This document shows positions 8,504 to 15,726 of a stretch of DNA of 45,902 nt, one piece after another. The notes under the pieces are model-generated. The model worked only from the letters and a program-made list of their open reading frames with translations. It did not search any database and was not told the DNA's origin. Source of the DNA: JALYUA01 sp038229875 (GTDB taxonomy: Bacteria; Acidobacteriota; Thermoanaerobaculia; UBA5066; Gp7-AA6); contig JBBROA010000018.1 in assembly GCA_038229875.1 (NCBI GenBank), positions 1 through 45,902 on the forward strand. The letters are read 5' to 3'. How positions within the stretch are numbered: position 1 is the first letter of the stretch; each line of letters starts with the position of its first letter. Position numbers and translations under genes: made by a program.

Positions 8504-8686
8504 GCTGGCTAAGCTCGCACCGAGAGGAGTCTCCTGACCGAAGGGAAGGAGGAGCCTCTCGGGGCGGGAGCCGCAGCGAACGAAGCGATCAGGCCGGCGG
8601 TCGAGGCCGCATCCGGCCGAGCCGCCGGCCGGTGCCGTTCGCCGCAGACGGCGAACGGCAGATCGCGCAGTGAGCGGAGGCGACGG
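8504..8686 (-). repeat. Structured dispersed repeat, copy A
   Basis: A 183-base non-coding segment about 90% identical by eye to the reverse complement of 31949-32127, and related to 31807-31948. It contains three hairpins: arms at 8521-8527/8555-8561, at 8592-8600/8622-8630, and a perfect 11-bp stem at 8634-8644/8649-8659 with a four-base loop. One end (GCGGAGGCGACGG) directly abuts the TAA of the minus-strand gene 8687-10390, so the element would be transcribed as that gene's 3' untranslated region. Copies B and C have the same orientation relative to the stop codon of K3. Confidence 0.8.
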
Positions 8687-10390
8687 TTACCAGCCCGGCG
8701 GCACGAGAGCCCCCGGCGGGGTCGGATTCAGGAAGACGCTCTTCGAGATGTCGGTGCAGCCCGCCCGGCCGTGTCCCCAGTAGTCGTCGTGGTTGACGTC
8801 CAGGATCGACGGGTTCCACGGGAGCGAGCCCGCGTACATGAGGTCCCGAGGGTCGTCGTTGACGTGAAAGGCGCTGTAGTGCGGCGCGCACGAGGGCACC
8901 GCGCCGAGAGCGTGGAAAACCTCGTGGGTCATCGCGAACTCGACGTAGCCCGGATTCGTCTCCGTCGAGGCGAACGGATTGGCCGAGCACGGCGTCGCGC
9001 CGGGAATAGTCCCGCGCAGGTAGAAGACCGAAACCCGGCCGATGAGCGACGGCGGCGTGGGCCCGCCCGCACAGGCCGCGTTGTTGCCCCCGTCATAGAA
9101 GACGGCGTAGATCTTCTGGGGATTCGAGTAGCCCGAGGCCGGAAGCAGCGATTCGATCCGGTCGCGCGCCGAGACCCCGAGCGCCGCGATCGTCGCGTCG
9201 CTCTGAGACAAACGCGCGAACCCGATGTCGAGGCTTCCCTGGAACGTGTCCGCCTGGAATTTCGTCCCGCCGCTCTGGTCGGACAGCCACCGCTGCATCG
9301 CGGCAAACGAGGTCGTCAGCGTCCCGTTCGTGTCGAGCGCCCGGTCCGCGCCGTCGGAGGGCAGCACGTACAGGAGCTTGATCTGGTAACCGGCCCGGTC
9401 GTCGACGCGGTCGGCGGTGGACCTTACGAGGATCGGCGTGCCGGAAAACGCGGCCGTGTCCTGCACCGGCTGGAACGCGGTTCCCTGCGGGTTCGTGTAG
9501 ATCTTCGTGGTGCCCGCCTCGGTGTCCGCCACCGTGATCACGACCTGGACGTTCGTCAGGCCGCCCGCGAACACCCAGTACCGCTGATTGAGGGGGCGGC
9601 CGTCCACCACCTTGAGGACCATTTCGACGTTGTTCGAAGAGAAGAACCAGAAATAGCCGGTGTCCGCGGTGAGGCCGACGGCCTGGCCGGCGCCGGAAGT
9701 CCCATCCGGCTTGGTCCACGTCACGCTGGCGCGAAAGCGGCCTCCATTCAGACACAGCGCGGTCGCGTTCGAAGCGCAAGCCGCGGTGGAAAAGGTCCGG
9801 CGCGCATCGGTCGCCGGGGCTTCGTCCAACTCGAGCAGGGGAGAGAGCGCCGGCAGGGAGTCGGAAATCTGCGCCGGCGCCAGGGCGCTCGCCGGCGAAG
9901 CAGCGCTGCCCGAGTCGGTGAACGCCGCTGTGTCCTGGATCGGTTGGAACGCGGTTCCCTGCGGGTTCGTGTACGCGCGGACGACACCGGTCTGCGTGTC
10001 GGTGACCGTGATGACGACGCGCACGTTCGTGAGCCCGCCGGCGAAGACCCAGAATCGCGAATTGAGCGGGCGTCCGTCGACGACCTTGATGACCATCTCG
10101 ACGTTGTTCGCGGAGAAGAACCAGAAGTACCCGGTGTCGGAGGTGAGGCCGACAGCCTGCCCGCTCCCGTTTGTTCCGTCGGGGTTGGCCCACGTGACGT
10201 TGACCCGGAAGCGGGAAGCGTTCAGGCAGAGGGTCGTCGCGTCCACGACGCACGGGGCCGTCGCGGCCCGGGCCTCTTCGACCCCCTGCGGCCTCGCGCT
10301 CGAATGTAACGATTCGCTCCGTGCCGCCGCGAACCCGGAGATCGAGAGCAGGAGTGCCGTTACGAGAAACGAGGAACGAAACGCGGTCAT
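8687..10390 (-). CDS. Secreted metzincin-like protein with two tandem domains
   Basis: 567 residues; the ATG at 10390 has GGAGG six bases upstream and a signal peptide. Residues 47-157 and 205-315 are two copies of one domain (C..(D/N)AT.LCLN..RFR, then GYFWFFS.NNVEMV.KVVDGRPLN and (F/Y)WVFAGGLTNV, ending YTNPQGTAFQP.QDTAAF). This accessory module is frequent in secreted proteins of Acidobacteriota-like genomes. The C-terminal 250 residues look like a zinc protease: HEVFH at 489-493, a following Gly496, a third His at 504, and a Met-turn-like DLMY near 518. The third His is five residues further away than in the canonical metzincin HExxHxxGxxH. Two Cys in this loop region may be disulfide bonded. 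Likely extracellular; the substrate is unknown. Confidence 0.8.
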   Translation of the reverse strand: MTAFRSSFLVTALLLSISGFAAARSESLHSSARPQGVEEARAATAPCVVDATTLCLNASRFRVNVTWANPDGTNGSGQAVGLTSDTGYFWFFSANNVEMVIKVVDGRPLNSRFWVFAGGLTNVRVVITVTDTQTGVVRAYTNPQGTAFQPIQDTAAFTDSGSAASPASALAPAQISDSLPALSPLLELDEAPATDARRTFSTAACASNATALCLNGGRFRASVTWTKPDGTSGAGQAVGLTADTGYFWFFSSNNVEMVLKVVDGRPLNQRYWVFAGGLTNVQVVITVADTEAGTTKIYTNPQGTAFQPVQDTAAFSGTPILVRSTADRVDDRAGYQIKLLYVLPSDGADRALDTNGTLTTSFAAMQRWLSDQSGGTKFQADTFQGSLDIGFARLSQSDATIAALGVSARDRIESLLPASGYSNPQKIYAVFYDGGNNAACAGGPTPPSLIGRVSVFYLRGTIPGATPCSANPFASTETNPGYVEFAMTHEVFHALGAVPSCAPHYSAFHVNDDPRDLMYAGSLPWNPSILDVNHDDYWGHGRAGCTDISKSVFLNPTPPGALVPPGW

Positions 10391-10537
10391 TACGCCTCCA
10401 ATTTTTCGGCGCAGCATATATGGCAGCGGCGGGGCGCGGCGCCTTTCTGCTCTCGGAAACGGGGATTTCTCGTTTTCGCTGCCCTGGCCCGGCCGCGTTT
10501 TCCTCCCGCCCGCTCTGACGGAAGCCGCCGGTTCGGC

Positions 10538-10543
10538 TACGAT
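10538..10543 (+). promoter_or_regulatory. Putative -10 element of the Lys-rich protein gene
   Basis: TACGAT lies 19 bases before the ATG at 10563, with the AGGGGGA ribosome-binding site between them. No clear -35 box is seen. Confidence 0.35.
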
Positions 10544-10562
10544 GCCCGCCAGGGGGACCGCC

Positions 10563-11156
10563 ATGAAGAAGAGCAGTCGAAAGCCGGCCAGGAAGGCCGC
10601 GAAGCCTAAACGGAAGCCGATCATGCGGCATTCGCGCGAAGGCGTGAAGCCGACCAGGTCAAAGCCCAAGTCGAAGTCGAAGTCGAAGAGCGCCACGAAG
10701 GCGCGGGGCTCGAAGACCTCGCGCGCCAAGTCCATCTCGAAGCCCGCCCGGGCAAAAAAGACGGCGCGCAAACGGCCGGCGGCGGCCGCGAAGAAAACGG
10801 GCGTCCGTTCCGCTTCCCCAAAGAATAGAACGCCGCGCCCGGCGCCCGCGACGAAGAAGAAGACTCCGCCGCGGACCAGCCGGATTCGTGGTGAAGCGGA
10901 CCGGCGCGTCGAAGAGCCGTTGGACGCCCGCGGGATGGGCGCGGACTCCGGCGGGCAGTCGGGAGACACGGAGGGCCTGTCGCGCGAGGAGGACGCGGAC
11001 TCCGAGAGCGTCGAAGAGCTCGTCGAGGAGGGCCAGGCGTACGAGGCCGGCGTGATCAGTGGTGTCGAGAGGGGACGCACCGCGGGAAAGCGCGGAATCC
11101 GGACACGGCAGGTCCCGGTGGATGACGTCCCGCAGGAGTACCTGGACGAGGACTAG
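10563..11156 (+). CDS. Lys/Arg-rich histone-H1-like protein with acidic C-terminal domain
   Basis: 197 residues; the start at 10563 is preceded by AGGGGGA. Residues 1-105 are almost entirely Lys, Arg, Ser, Ala and Pro, including a (K-S)n run, like histone-H1-type bacterial nucleoid proteins. The C-terminal 85 residues are acidic and ordered (GLSREEDADSESVEELVEEG, AGVISGVERG) and end VPVDDVPQEYLDED. A plausible role is DNA or RNA binding through the basic tail with a protein-binding acidic domain; this rests on composition only. It is transcribed divergently from the metalloprotease gene. I know of no defined family for the C-terminal domain. Confidence 0.75.
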   Translation: MKKSSRKPARKAAKPKRKPIMRHSREGVKPTRSKPKSKSKSKSATKARGSKTSRAKSISKPARAKKTARKRPAAAAKKTGVRSASPKNRTPRPAPATKKKTPPRTSRIRGEADRRVEEPLDARGMGADSGGQSGDTEGLSREEDADSESVEELVEEGQAYEAGVISGVERGRTAGKRGIRTRQVPVDDVPQEYLDED

Positions 11157-11190
11157 GGTCCGGGAAACCCCGGGGAGCGACCGGGCGCAG

Positions 11191-12504
11191 TCACGAGGGA
11201 GATCTTGGCCGCTTCGGCGGGGGCATCGGCTTTCCCGCGAGAAACTCGAACGGCATCCGGACGGCAGGGGAGTCGCTTTCAGCCACCCTGCCCTCGAACG
11301 CGAACCGCACGGTTCCGTTCTCGAAAAGCCGGTAAGTCCATTTCTCGTCCGGGCAGACGCCGCCGCCGATCGAGAGCAGCCTCCCGGGCCAGTGCCGCCG
11401 TCTCGACGCGGCGCGCTCGATCCGCGCGTCGACGATCAGGGCCGTCAGCTCCGCGTCGATCTCGTAGCGGCGGACCCGGAGAAAACCGTCCACGAGGTCC
11501 GGTACGTGCTCGGGGTCCGGTTCGCCCGACTCGGCATGATCGAGTTCCTCCAGGCGAGCGCGCGACGCGGCGTCTCTCAGAGACTCGGGGGTCGAGGCGC
11601 AGAGACTCCGGGAGTGGAACTCCTCGCCGAGCCGCCGGTACACTCGTCCCCAGCCGCCGTTCTTTCCCGTCAGGTCCGTGAGCGTGCCGTCCACGAACCA
11701 GATCTGGTTCTCGAAGGCGGCGACATATCCCGCCGTCATCTCTCCCGACCGGAGCCGATCTGCCCACCCGAACGCGGGGGCGTCGATTTTCCTCAGCACC
11801 CCCACCTGGAGCTTTCCCATGGCGAGAAGGATGAGCTGGCAGATGATCTCGGGCCGGCCTCGGAGCGGCGCGTTCAGGTTCCAGGACGCCTCGAGCGTCT
11901 GAAGGGCGTCGTCGTTTTTGCCGGACCGACTCTCGACCAGAGCCCGGGAAAGAAGAATCCGCTGAAGACGCATGACCCCCTGGAGACCAGGAAAGGGAGA
12001 TTCCGAGCGCTGAGAAACGTCCATTTCCCACGCGACCTCTTCCTCGCGCAGCAGCTGCGAGCGGATCTCGGAGATCTCCCCGTCCCGTTCGGAAAGAAAG
12101 CGCTCGAGAGCCGCGGGCGGCGGACCGATTTTTTCCGTCGAGGTTTTCACTTCGCGTTCGGTGAACAAACTCGCGAGCGATGCGATCGCGGTAAGCTCCT
12201 TTGCGGCGGCTTCCGTCGGGCGGACTCTCCGCCGGCTGACACGGACCTGCGGCACTGCGGGAGGCGTCGTCGCCGCATCCGGGACGACTTCCGGCTCAAC
12301 GTCTCGGGGCACGAGGTCGATCCCGACGGCCGCGGCGAGCGTCTCGAGCGCGAGCGCCCCGCCCGTGACGGAAGTCTTCGGGTACTGCGCCTCAAACGCG
12401 GTTCGAAAGGCCGCGGGTTGCGGCGGATCGGCGCCTCGCGCGAGACCCGACGCGGCGGCAATGAGGATCGCGATCGCCCCTGCTGAGGCGCTTTCCCACT
12501 TCAT
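11191..12504 (-). CDS. Exported protein of unknown function
   Basis: 437 residues from the ATG at 12504, which is preceded by GGAGG. An in-frame ATG at 12591 would add 29 Arg-rich residues before the signal peptide and was rejected. After the signal peptide (SAGAIAILIAAASGLARG) come a Pro/Ala-rich stretch and a long helical region with VMRLQRILLSRALVESRSGKNDDALQTLEASWNLN, a TPR-like helical pair. Further on is a domain with FENQIWFVDGTLTDL and a Tyr/Phe-rich terminal strand (KWTYRLFENGTVRFAFEG). No catalytic motif was recognised. The helical hairpins suggest a scaffold role, which is a guess. Confidence 0.7.
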   Translation of the reverse strand: MKWESASAGAIAILIAAASGLARGADPPQPAAFRTAFEAQYPKTSVTGGALALETLAAAVGIDLVPRDVEPEVVPDAATTPPAVPQVRVSRRRVRPTEAAAKELTAIASLASLFTEREVKTSTEKIGPPPAALERFLSERDGEISEIRSQLLREEEVAWEMDVSQRSESPFPGLQGVMRLQRILLSRALVESRSGKNDDALQTLEASWNLNAPLRGRPEIICQLILLAMGKLQVGVLRKIDAPAFGWADRLRSGEMTAGYVAAFENQIWFVDGTLTDLTGKNGGWGRVYRRLGEEFHSRSLCASTPESLRDAASRARLEELDHAESGEPDPEHVPDLVDGFLRVRRYEIDAELTALIVDARIERAASRRRHWPGRLLSIGGGVCPDEKWTYRLFENGTVRFAFEGRVAESDSPAVRMPFEFLAGKPMPPPKRPRSPS

Positions 12505-12900
12505 TGACCGGTTCCTCCTCAGCCTCGACGTCCGGAGAGAGGGTAAAGGGCGAGACGCGGGGTACCGTCGAGAGATTCCCCGTCGTCTCATCCTTCGCCA
12601 CTGTTTAGAGATACGGATCGGTTTCCAGATTCATTGTGGGGCGACACTCCTTGTTGCGCAACGGGCGCCCGCCCGCGGAAGGACCGGAGTTCGAGAGCGT
12701 CGAAGAGCGCGTTGGCAAAGTCGGTCTGCGGTGAGGCAGTCGCGACTGTCTCAGTGGGACCCGCGGCGGCGCGGACTGTCATCACGAGGGGCCGGCCGAT
12801 TGGTTCACAGTGTCGCACGCTGACTCCGGACGCGTCCGACCATGGACCGCGTCGGTACGGGCGCTTCGATCCGACTCTCTTGTGTCGCGAATGAAACTCC
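12505..12900. other. Intergenic stretch without an assigned gene
   Basis: Short overlapping frames are open on both strands (for example minus 12588-12818 and plus 12634-12894). Neither has a signal peptide, a ribosome-binding site or a recognisable domain. The segment carries a TTGCGCAA palindrome near 12654. It may hold gene debris; nothing is supported as functional here. Confidence 0.3.
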
Positions 12901-12921
12901 TGTCGTTATCCGCAAAGAGGA

Positions 12922-12937
12922 TGTACGATTTCGTACA
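12922..12937. promoter_or_regulatory. Palindromic operator overlapping a -10 box
   Basis: TGTACGATTTCGTACA is a perfect 7-bp inverted repeat with a two-base centre, 43 bases before the start of the ice-binding-like gene. TACGAT (12924-12929) inside it fits a -10 hexamer. A dimeric repressor bound here would block the promoter. The regulator is not identifiable in this window. Confidence 0.5.
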
Positions 12938-12980
12938 ACCGTTTCTCAGAGCTTCGTTCGCCGTGCAGAAAGGAAAATTC

Positions 12981-13793
12981 ATGCGCAGGCTCTCCGTTCT
13001 CTCCGCCGGCGTCGGATTGGCGATCCTTCTTTTTGGCGGCAAACAGGCTTCCGCTCAGCCGTCCCTCGGAACGGCCGCAAGCTTCGCGGTTCTCGGCTCC
13101 TCGACGGTGACGAACACCGGCGCGACGACGGTCACCGGGAACCTCGGTGTCGCCCCCGGCAGCGCGATCACCGGTTTTCCTCCGGGAATCGTCGTCGGCG
13201 GCACGATCCACACCGCTGACGCGACGGCTCTGCAGGCACAGGCAGACGCCGGCACCGCGTACACGTTTCTGGTTGGCCAGCCCTGCGGCACGACGCTGAC
13301 GGGGCAGAACCTGGGCGGGAAGATCCTGACGCCCGGCGTCTACTGTTTCTCGACATCTGCGCAACTGACGGGAACACTAACGCTCGACGCGCAGAACAAT
13401 CCGAACGCGGTCTTCATCATTCAGACCGGGTCGACCCTGACGACCGCGAGCGCTTCCCTCGTGCAGGTGATCAACGGCGGTCAGAACTGCAACGTGTTCT
13501 GGGCGATCGGCAGCTCCGCGACGCTCGGCTCGACGACGACCCTCGTCGGGAACATCCTGGCAGTCGCGAGCGTCACTCTGAACACCGGCGCGAGGATCAA
13601 CGGCCGCGCGATCGCGCAGAACGGCGCCGTGACACTCGACGCGAACACCGTCAACGCCTCGGCTTCGGCCTGTCCGGCGTCAGCGCCTGTTCCGCCGTCG
13701 ACGATTCCCACGCTCGATTTTGCGGGGCTCGGAATCCTCGTTGTCCTGCTCTCGGTCGCCGCGCTTCTCGTCCTGAACAGGTCGTCGAGCTAG
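12981..13793 (+). CDS. Ice-binding-like (DUF3494) secreted protein with IPTL-type sorting tail
   Basis: 270 residues from the ATG at 12981, preceded by AAAGGA; an upstream in-frame ATG at 12810 would bury the signal peptide. After the signal peptide (cleavage near ASAQP) the protein has the DUF3494 / type 1 ice-binding beta-solenoid pattern: LGTAASFAVLGSSTVTNTG, TTVTGNLGVAPGSA, GGKILTPGVYCF, NAVFIIQTGSTLT, NVFWAIGSSATLG, then an NILA...I..GA..NGRA series. The C-terminus, IPTLDFAGLGILVVLLSVAA then LLVLNRSSS, resembles an IPTL-CTERM sorting signal: motif, membrane helix, basic end. This suggests processing by an exosortase-like system and surface display. Members bind ice or act as adhesins; which applies here is unknown. 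Confidence 0.85.
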   Translation: MRRLSVLSAGVGLAILLFGGKQASAQPSLGTAASFAVLGSSTVTNTGATTVTGNLGVAPGSAITGFPPGIVVGGTIHTADATALQAQADAGTAYTFLVGQPCGTTLTGQNLGGKILTPGVYCFSTSAQLTGTLTLDAQNNPNAVFIIQTGSTLTTASASLVQVINGGQNCNVFWAIGSSATLGSTTTLVGNILAVASVTLNTGARINGRAIAQNGAVTLDANTVNASASACPASAPVPPSTIPTLDFAGLGILVVLLSVAALLVLNRSSS

Positions 13794-13851
13794 ACCACCT
13801 GAGATCGCCCGCATCGAGGCGGCGTCCAATGCCTCGCCGGGAACCGCGTGC

Positions 13852-13857
13852 TAGCGT
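13852..13857 (+). promoter_or_regulatory. -10-like hexamer for a leaderless transcript
   Basis: TAGCGT sits exactly six bases before the ATG at 13864, with no ribosome-binding site between them. Transcription starting at the usual distance would begin at or next to the A of the ATG. Confidence 0.45.
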
Positions 13858-13863
13858 GTCCCG

Positions 13864-15570
13864 ATGAAAATCCGACTCTCGATCGCGGTTTTGTTCGTGA
13901 GCATGACCCTGCAGTGGGCCTCTCTGCGCGCGGCTCCTGCGCCCGCCGGCGATTTCGCGAAGTTTGTGGACGATTACTTCGACGCGCGCTTCGATTTCAC
14001 GCCCACTGAAGGGACGTCCGCGGGACTGCACCAGTACGACACGAAGATGCCGGACCGGTCGCGCGCGCGCATCGAACGGCGCATCGCGGAGCTCAAGGCC
14101 CAGCTCACCCGGGTGAGTGGATTCGACCGGGTGAGCCTCTCCTTCGACGATGGGATCGACGCGGCCGCGCTCGAAGGCGCGCTCCGGTCCGAGCTCCTCT
14201 CGCTCGACACGCTCCGCAACTGGGAGCGCAATCCCATGTCGTACGCGGGAGTCACCGGGTCGGCGGTGGACGACCTCATCAAGCGCGACTTTGCGCCCGC
14301 CGCCGAACGGCTCGCTTCCGTGACAGCGCGCATTCGCGCGGTGCCTTTGATCTGCGCGGCGGGAAAGGCGAACGTCCGTAATCCCTCAAAGGAGTTCACC
14401 ACGCTCGCGACTCGGATGGCGAAGGGGTCCGCCGGGTTCCTGGAGGGAGGGCTTGCCGCGTGGGCGAAGGAGGCGGGAGCGGGGCAACCGTCGCTTCAGG
14501 CGGGGTTCGAGGAAGCCAACACGAAAGCCATTCAGGCGTTGCGCGAGTTCGCCGGCTGGCTCGAGACTGACCTCCTGCCGCGATCGAAGGGGAACTACGC
14601 GATCGGCGCGCAGAATTTCGCCGCCAAGTTGAAATACGACGAGATGGTCGACTCGCCGCTCTCCCAAGTGCTCGCCCGCGGCGAGGCCAATCTGGCGAAG
14701 GACTATGCCGCGTTCATCGAGACCTCCCGGAAGATCGATCCGACGAAGAGTCCTGCGGAGGTCATGAAGTCCCTGTCGAACGAGCATCCCTCCGCCGAAA
14801 ACCTGATTCCGTTCGTCGCGAAGCGCGTCGAAGCGGCCCGGCAATTTCTTCTCGACAAACAGATCGTGACGATCCCGTCGGAGGTCCGTCCGAAAGTCCT
14901 GGAGACGCCGCCGTTTGCGCGCATCGGAAGTTTCGCATCGATGGACACGCCCGGGGCGTACGAGACGAAGGCGACGGAAGCCTTCTACTACGTCACACCC
15001 GTCGAATCCGACTGGGACGCGAGACACCGCGAGGAACACCTCAGGCTCTACAACCCCCAGGTCGTCTCGATGATCAACGTGCATGAGGTGTGGCCCGGCC
15101 ACTATCTGCAGTTTCTGAATGCTCCGAAGTTTGCGACGAAGACGCGGAAGCTCATCTTTTGCGGCACCAACGCGGAAGGATGGGCGCACTACGCCGAGCA
15201 GATGATGGTCGACGAGGGTTTCGGAGACGGAGACCCGAAGGTGCGACTCGCGCAGCTCCAGGAAGCTCTCCTGCGCGACTGCCGCTATGTCGTCGGGATC
15301 AAGCTGCACACGCAGGGGATGACGGTCGAAGACGGCGCGAAGGTCTTCGTCGAAAAGGCATTCCAGGAGCCGGCGAACGGGCTGGCCGAGTCGCGGCGCG
15401 GCGCCTACAACCCGACCTATCTGTATTACACGTACGGAAAGCTCGAGATCCAGAAGCTGCGCGACGATTACCGGGCGAAGACGGGCGCCTCGCTCAAGCA
15501 GTTCCACGATGCCTTCGTCGCCCAGGGTGGCCTTCCGATTCCCCTGGTCCGGCGTCTGATCCTTCGCTAA
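13864..15570 (+). CDS. Exported DUF885 family metallopeptidase-like protein
   Basis: 568 residues with a signal peptide (SIAVLFVSMTLQWASLRA). It follows the DUF885 (PF05960) layout: an N-terminal FVDDYFDARFDFTPTEGTSAG motif (tracking F...P..AT..G), a central RLASVTARI region and the C-terminal signature HEVWPGHYLQ, with His407, Glu408 and His413. GTNAEGWAHYAEQMM then follows, with LRDCRYVVGIKLHTQGM after it and YNPTYLYYTYGKLEI near the end. The His/Glu motifs resemble zinc ligands, and family members are thought to be peptidases, though few are characterised. Full length for the family. Translation probably begins on a leaderless message. Confidence 0.88.
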   Translation: MKIRLSIAVLFVSMTLQWASLRAAPAPAGDFAKFVDDYFDARFDFTPTEGTSAGLHQYDTKMPDRSRARIERRIAELKAQLTRVSGFDRVSLSFDDGIDAAALEGALRSELLSLDTLRNWERNPMSYAGVTGSAVDDLIKRDFAPAAERLASVTARIRAVPLICAAGKANVRNPSKEFTTLATRMAKGSAGFLEGGLAAWAKEAGAGQPSLQAGFEEANTKAIQALREFAGWLETDLLPRSKGNYAIGAQNFAAKLKYDEMVDSPLSQVLARGEANLAKDYAAFIETSRKIDPTKSPAEVMKSLSNEHPSAENLIPFVAKRVEAARQFLLDKQIVTIPSEVRPKVLETPPFARIGSFASMDTPGAYETKATEAFYYVTPVESDWDARHREEHLRLYNPQVVSMINVHEVWPGHYLQFLNAPKFATKTRKLIFCGTNAEGWAHYAEQMMVDEGFGDGDPKVRLAQLQEALLRDCRYVVGIKLHTQGMTVEDGAKVFVEKAFQEPANGLAESRRGAYNPTYLYYTYGKLEIQKLRDDYRAKTGASLKQFHDAFVAQGGLPIPLVRRLILR

Positions 15571-15726
15571 GGAGTCTGTCAGAGTCATGTCCGTGGCGAG
15601 CGCGGTGAGGCCGAAGCGAGAGAGGGAGCGCACGGATCCCTCGAGCATGTCCGGGCATTCCGCTCGCGGCGAGAGACACGCCTTCGGGCAGCAGGGGATT
15701 ACGAGGACTGCACTCCTGGGCGCGGC

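Noticed and set aside
8687..11080. Extension of the metalloprotease frame up to 11080
   Set aside because: The extra N-terminal 230 residues are antisense to the Lys-rich protein gene (Phe/Leu/Arg runs) and would place the signal peptide internally. The ATG at 10390 has a clear ribosome-binding site.
12588..12894. Overlapping short frames on both strands between the exported protein and the ice-binding-like gene
   Set aside because: Neither has a ribosome-binding site, signal peptide or recognisable motif, and they are mutually antisense, so no choice could be supported.
15571..15726. Possible repeat or RNA gene with a GAGGGA/TCCCTC stem (15622-15627/15637-15642)
   Set aside because: The stem is only 6 bp, there is no second copy in the window, and there is no tRNA-like fold.
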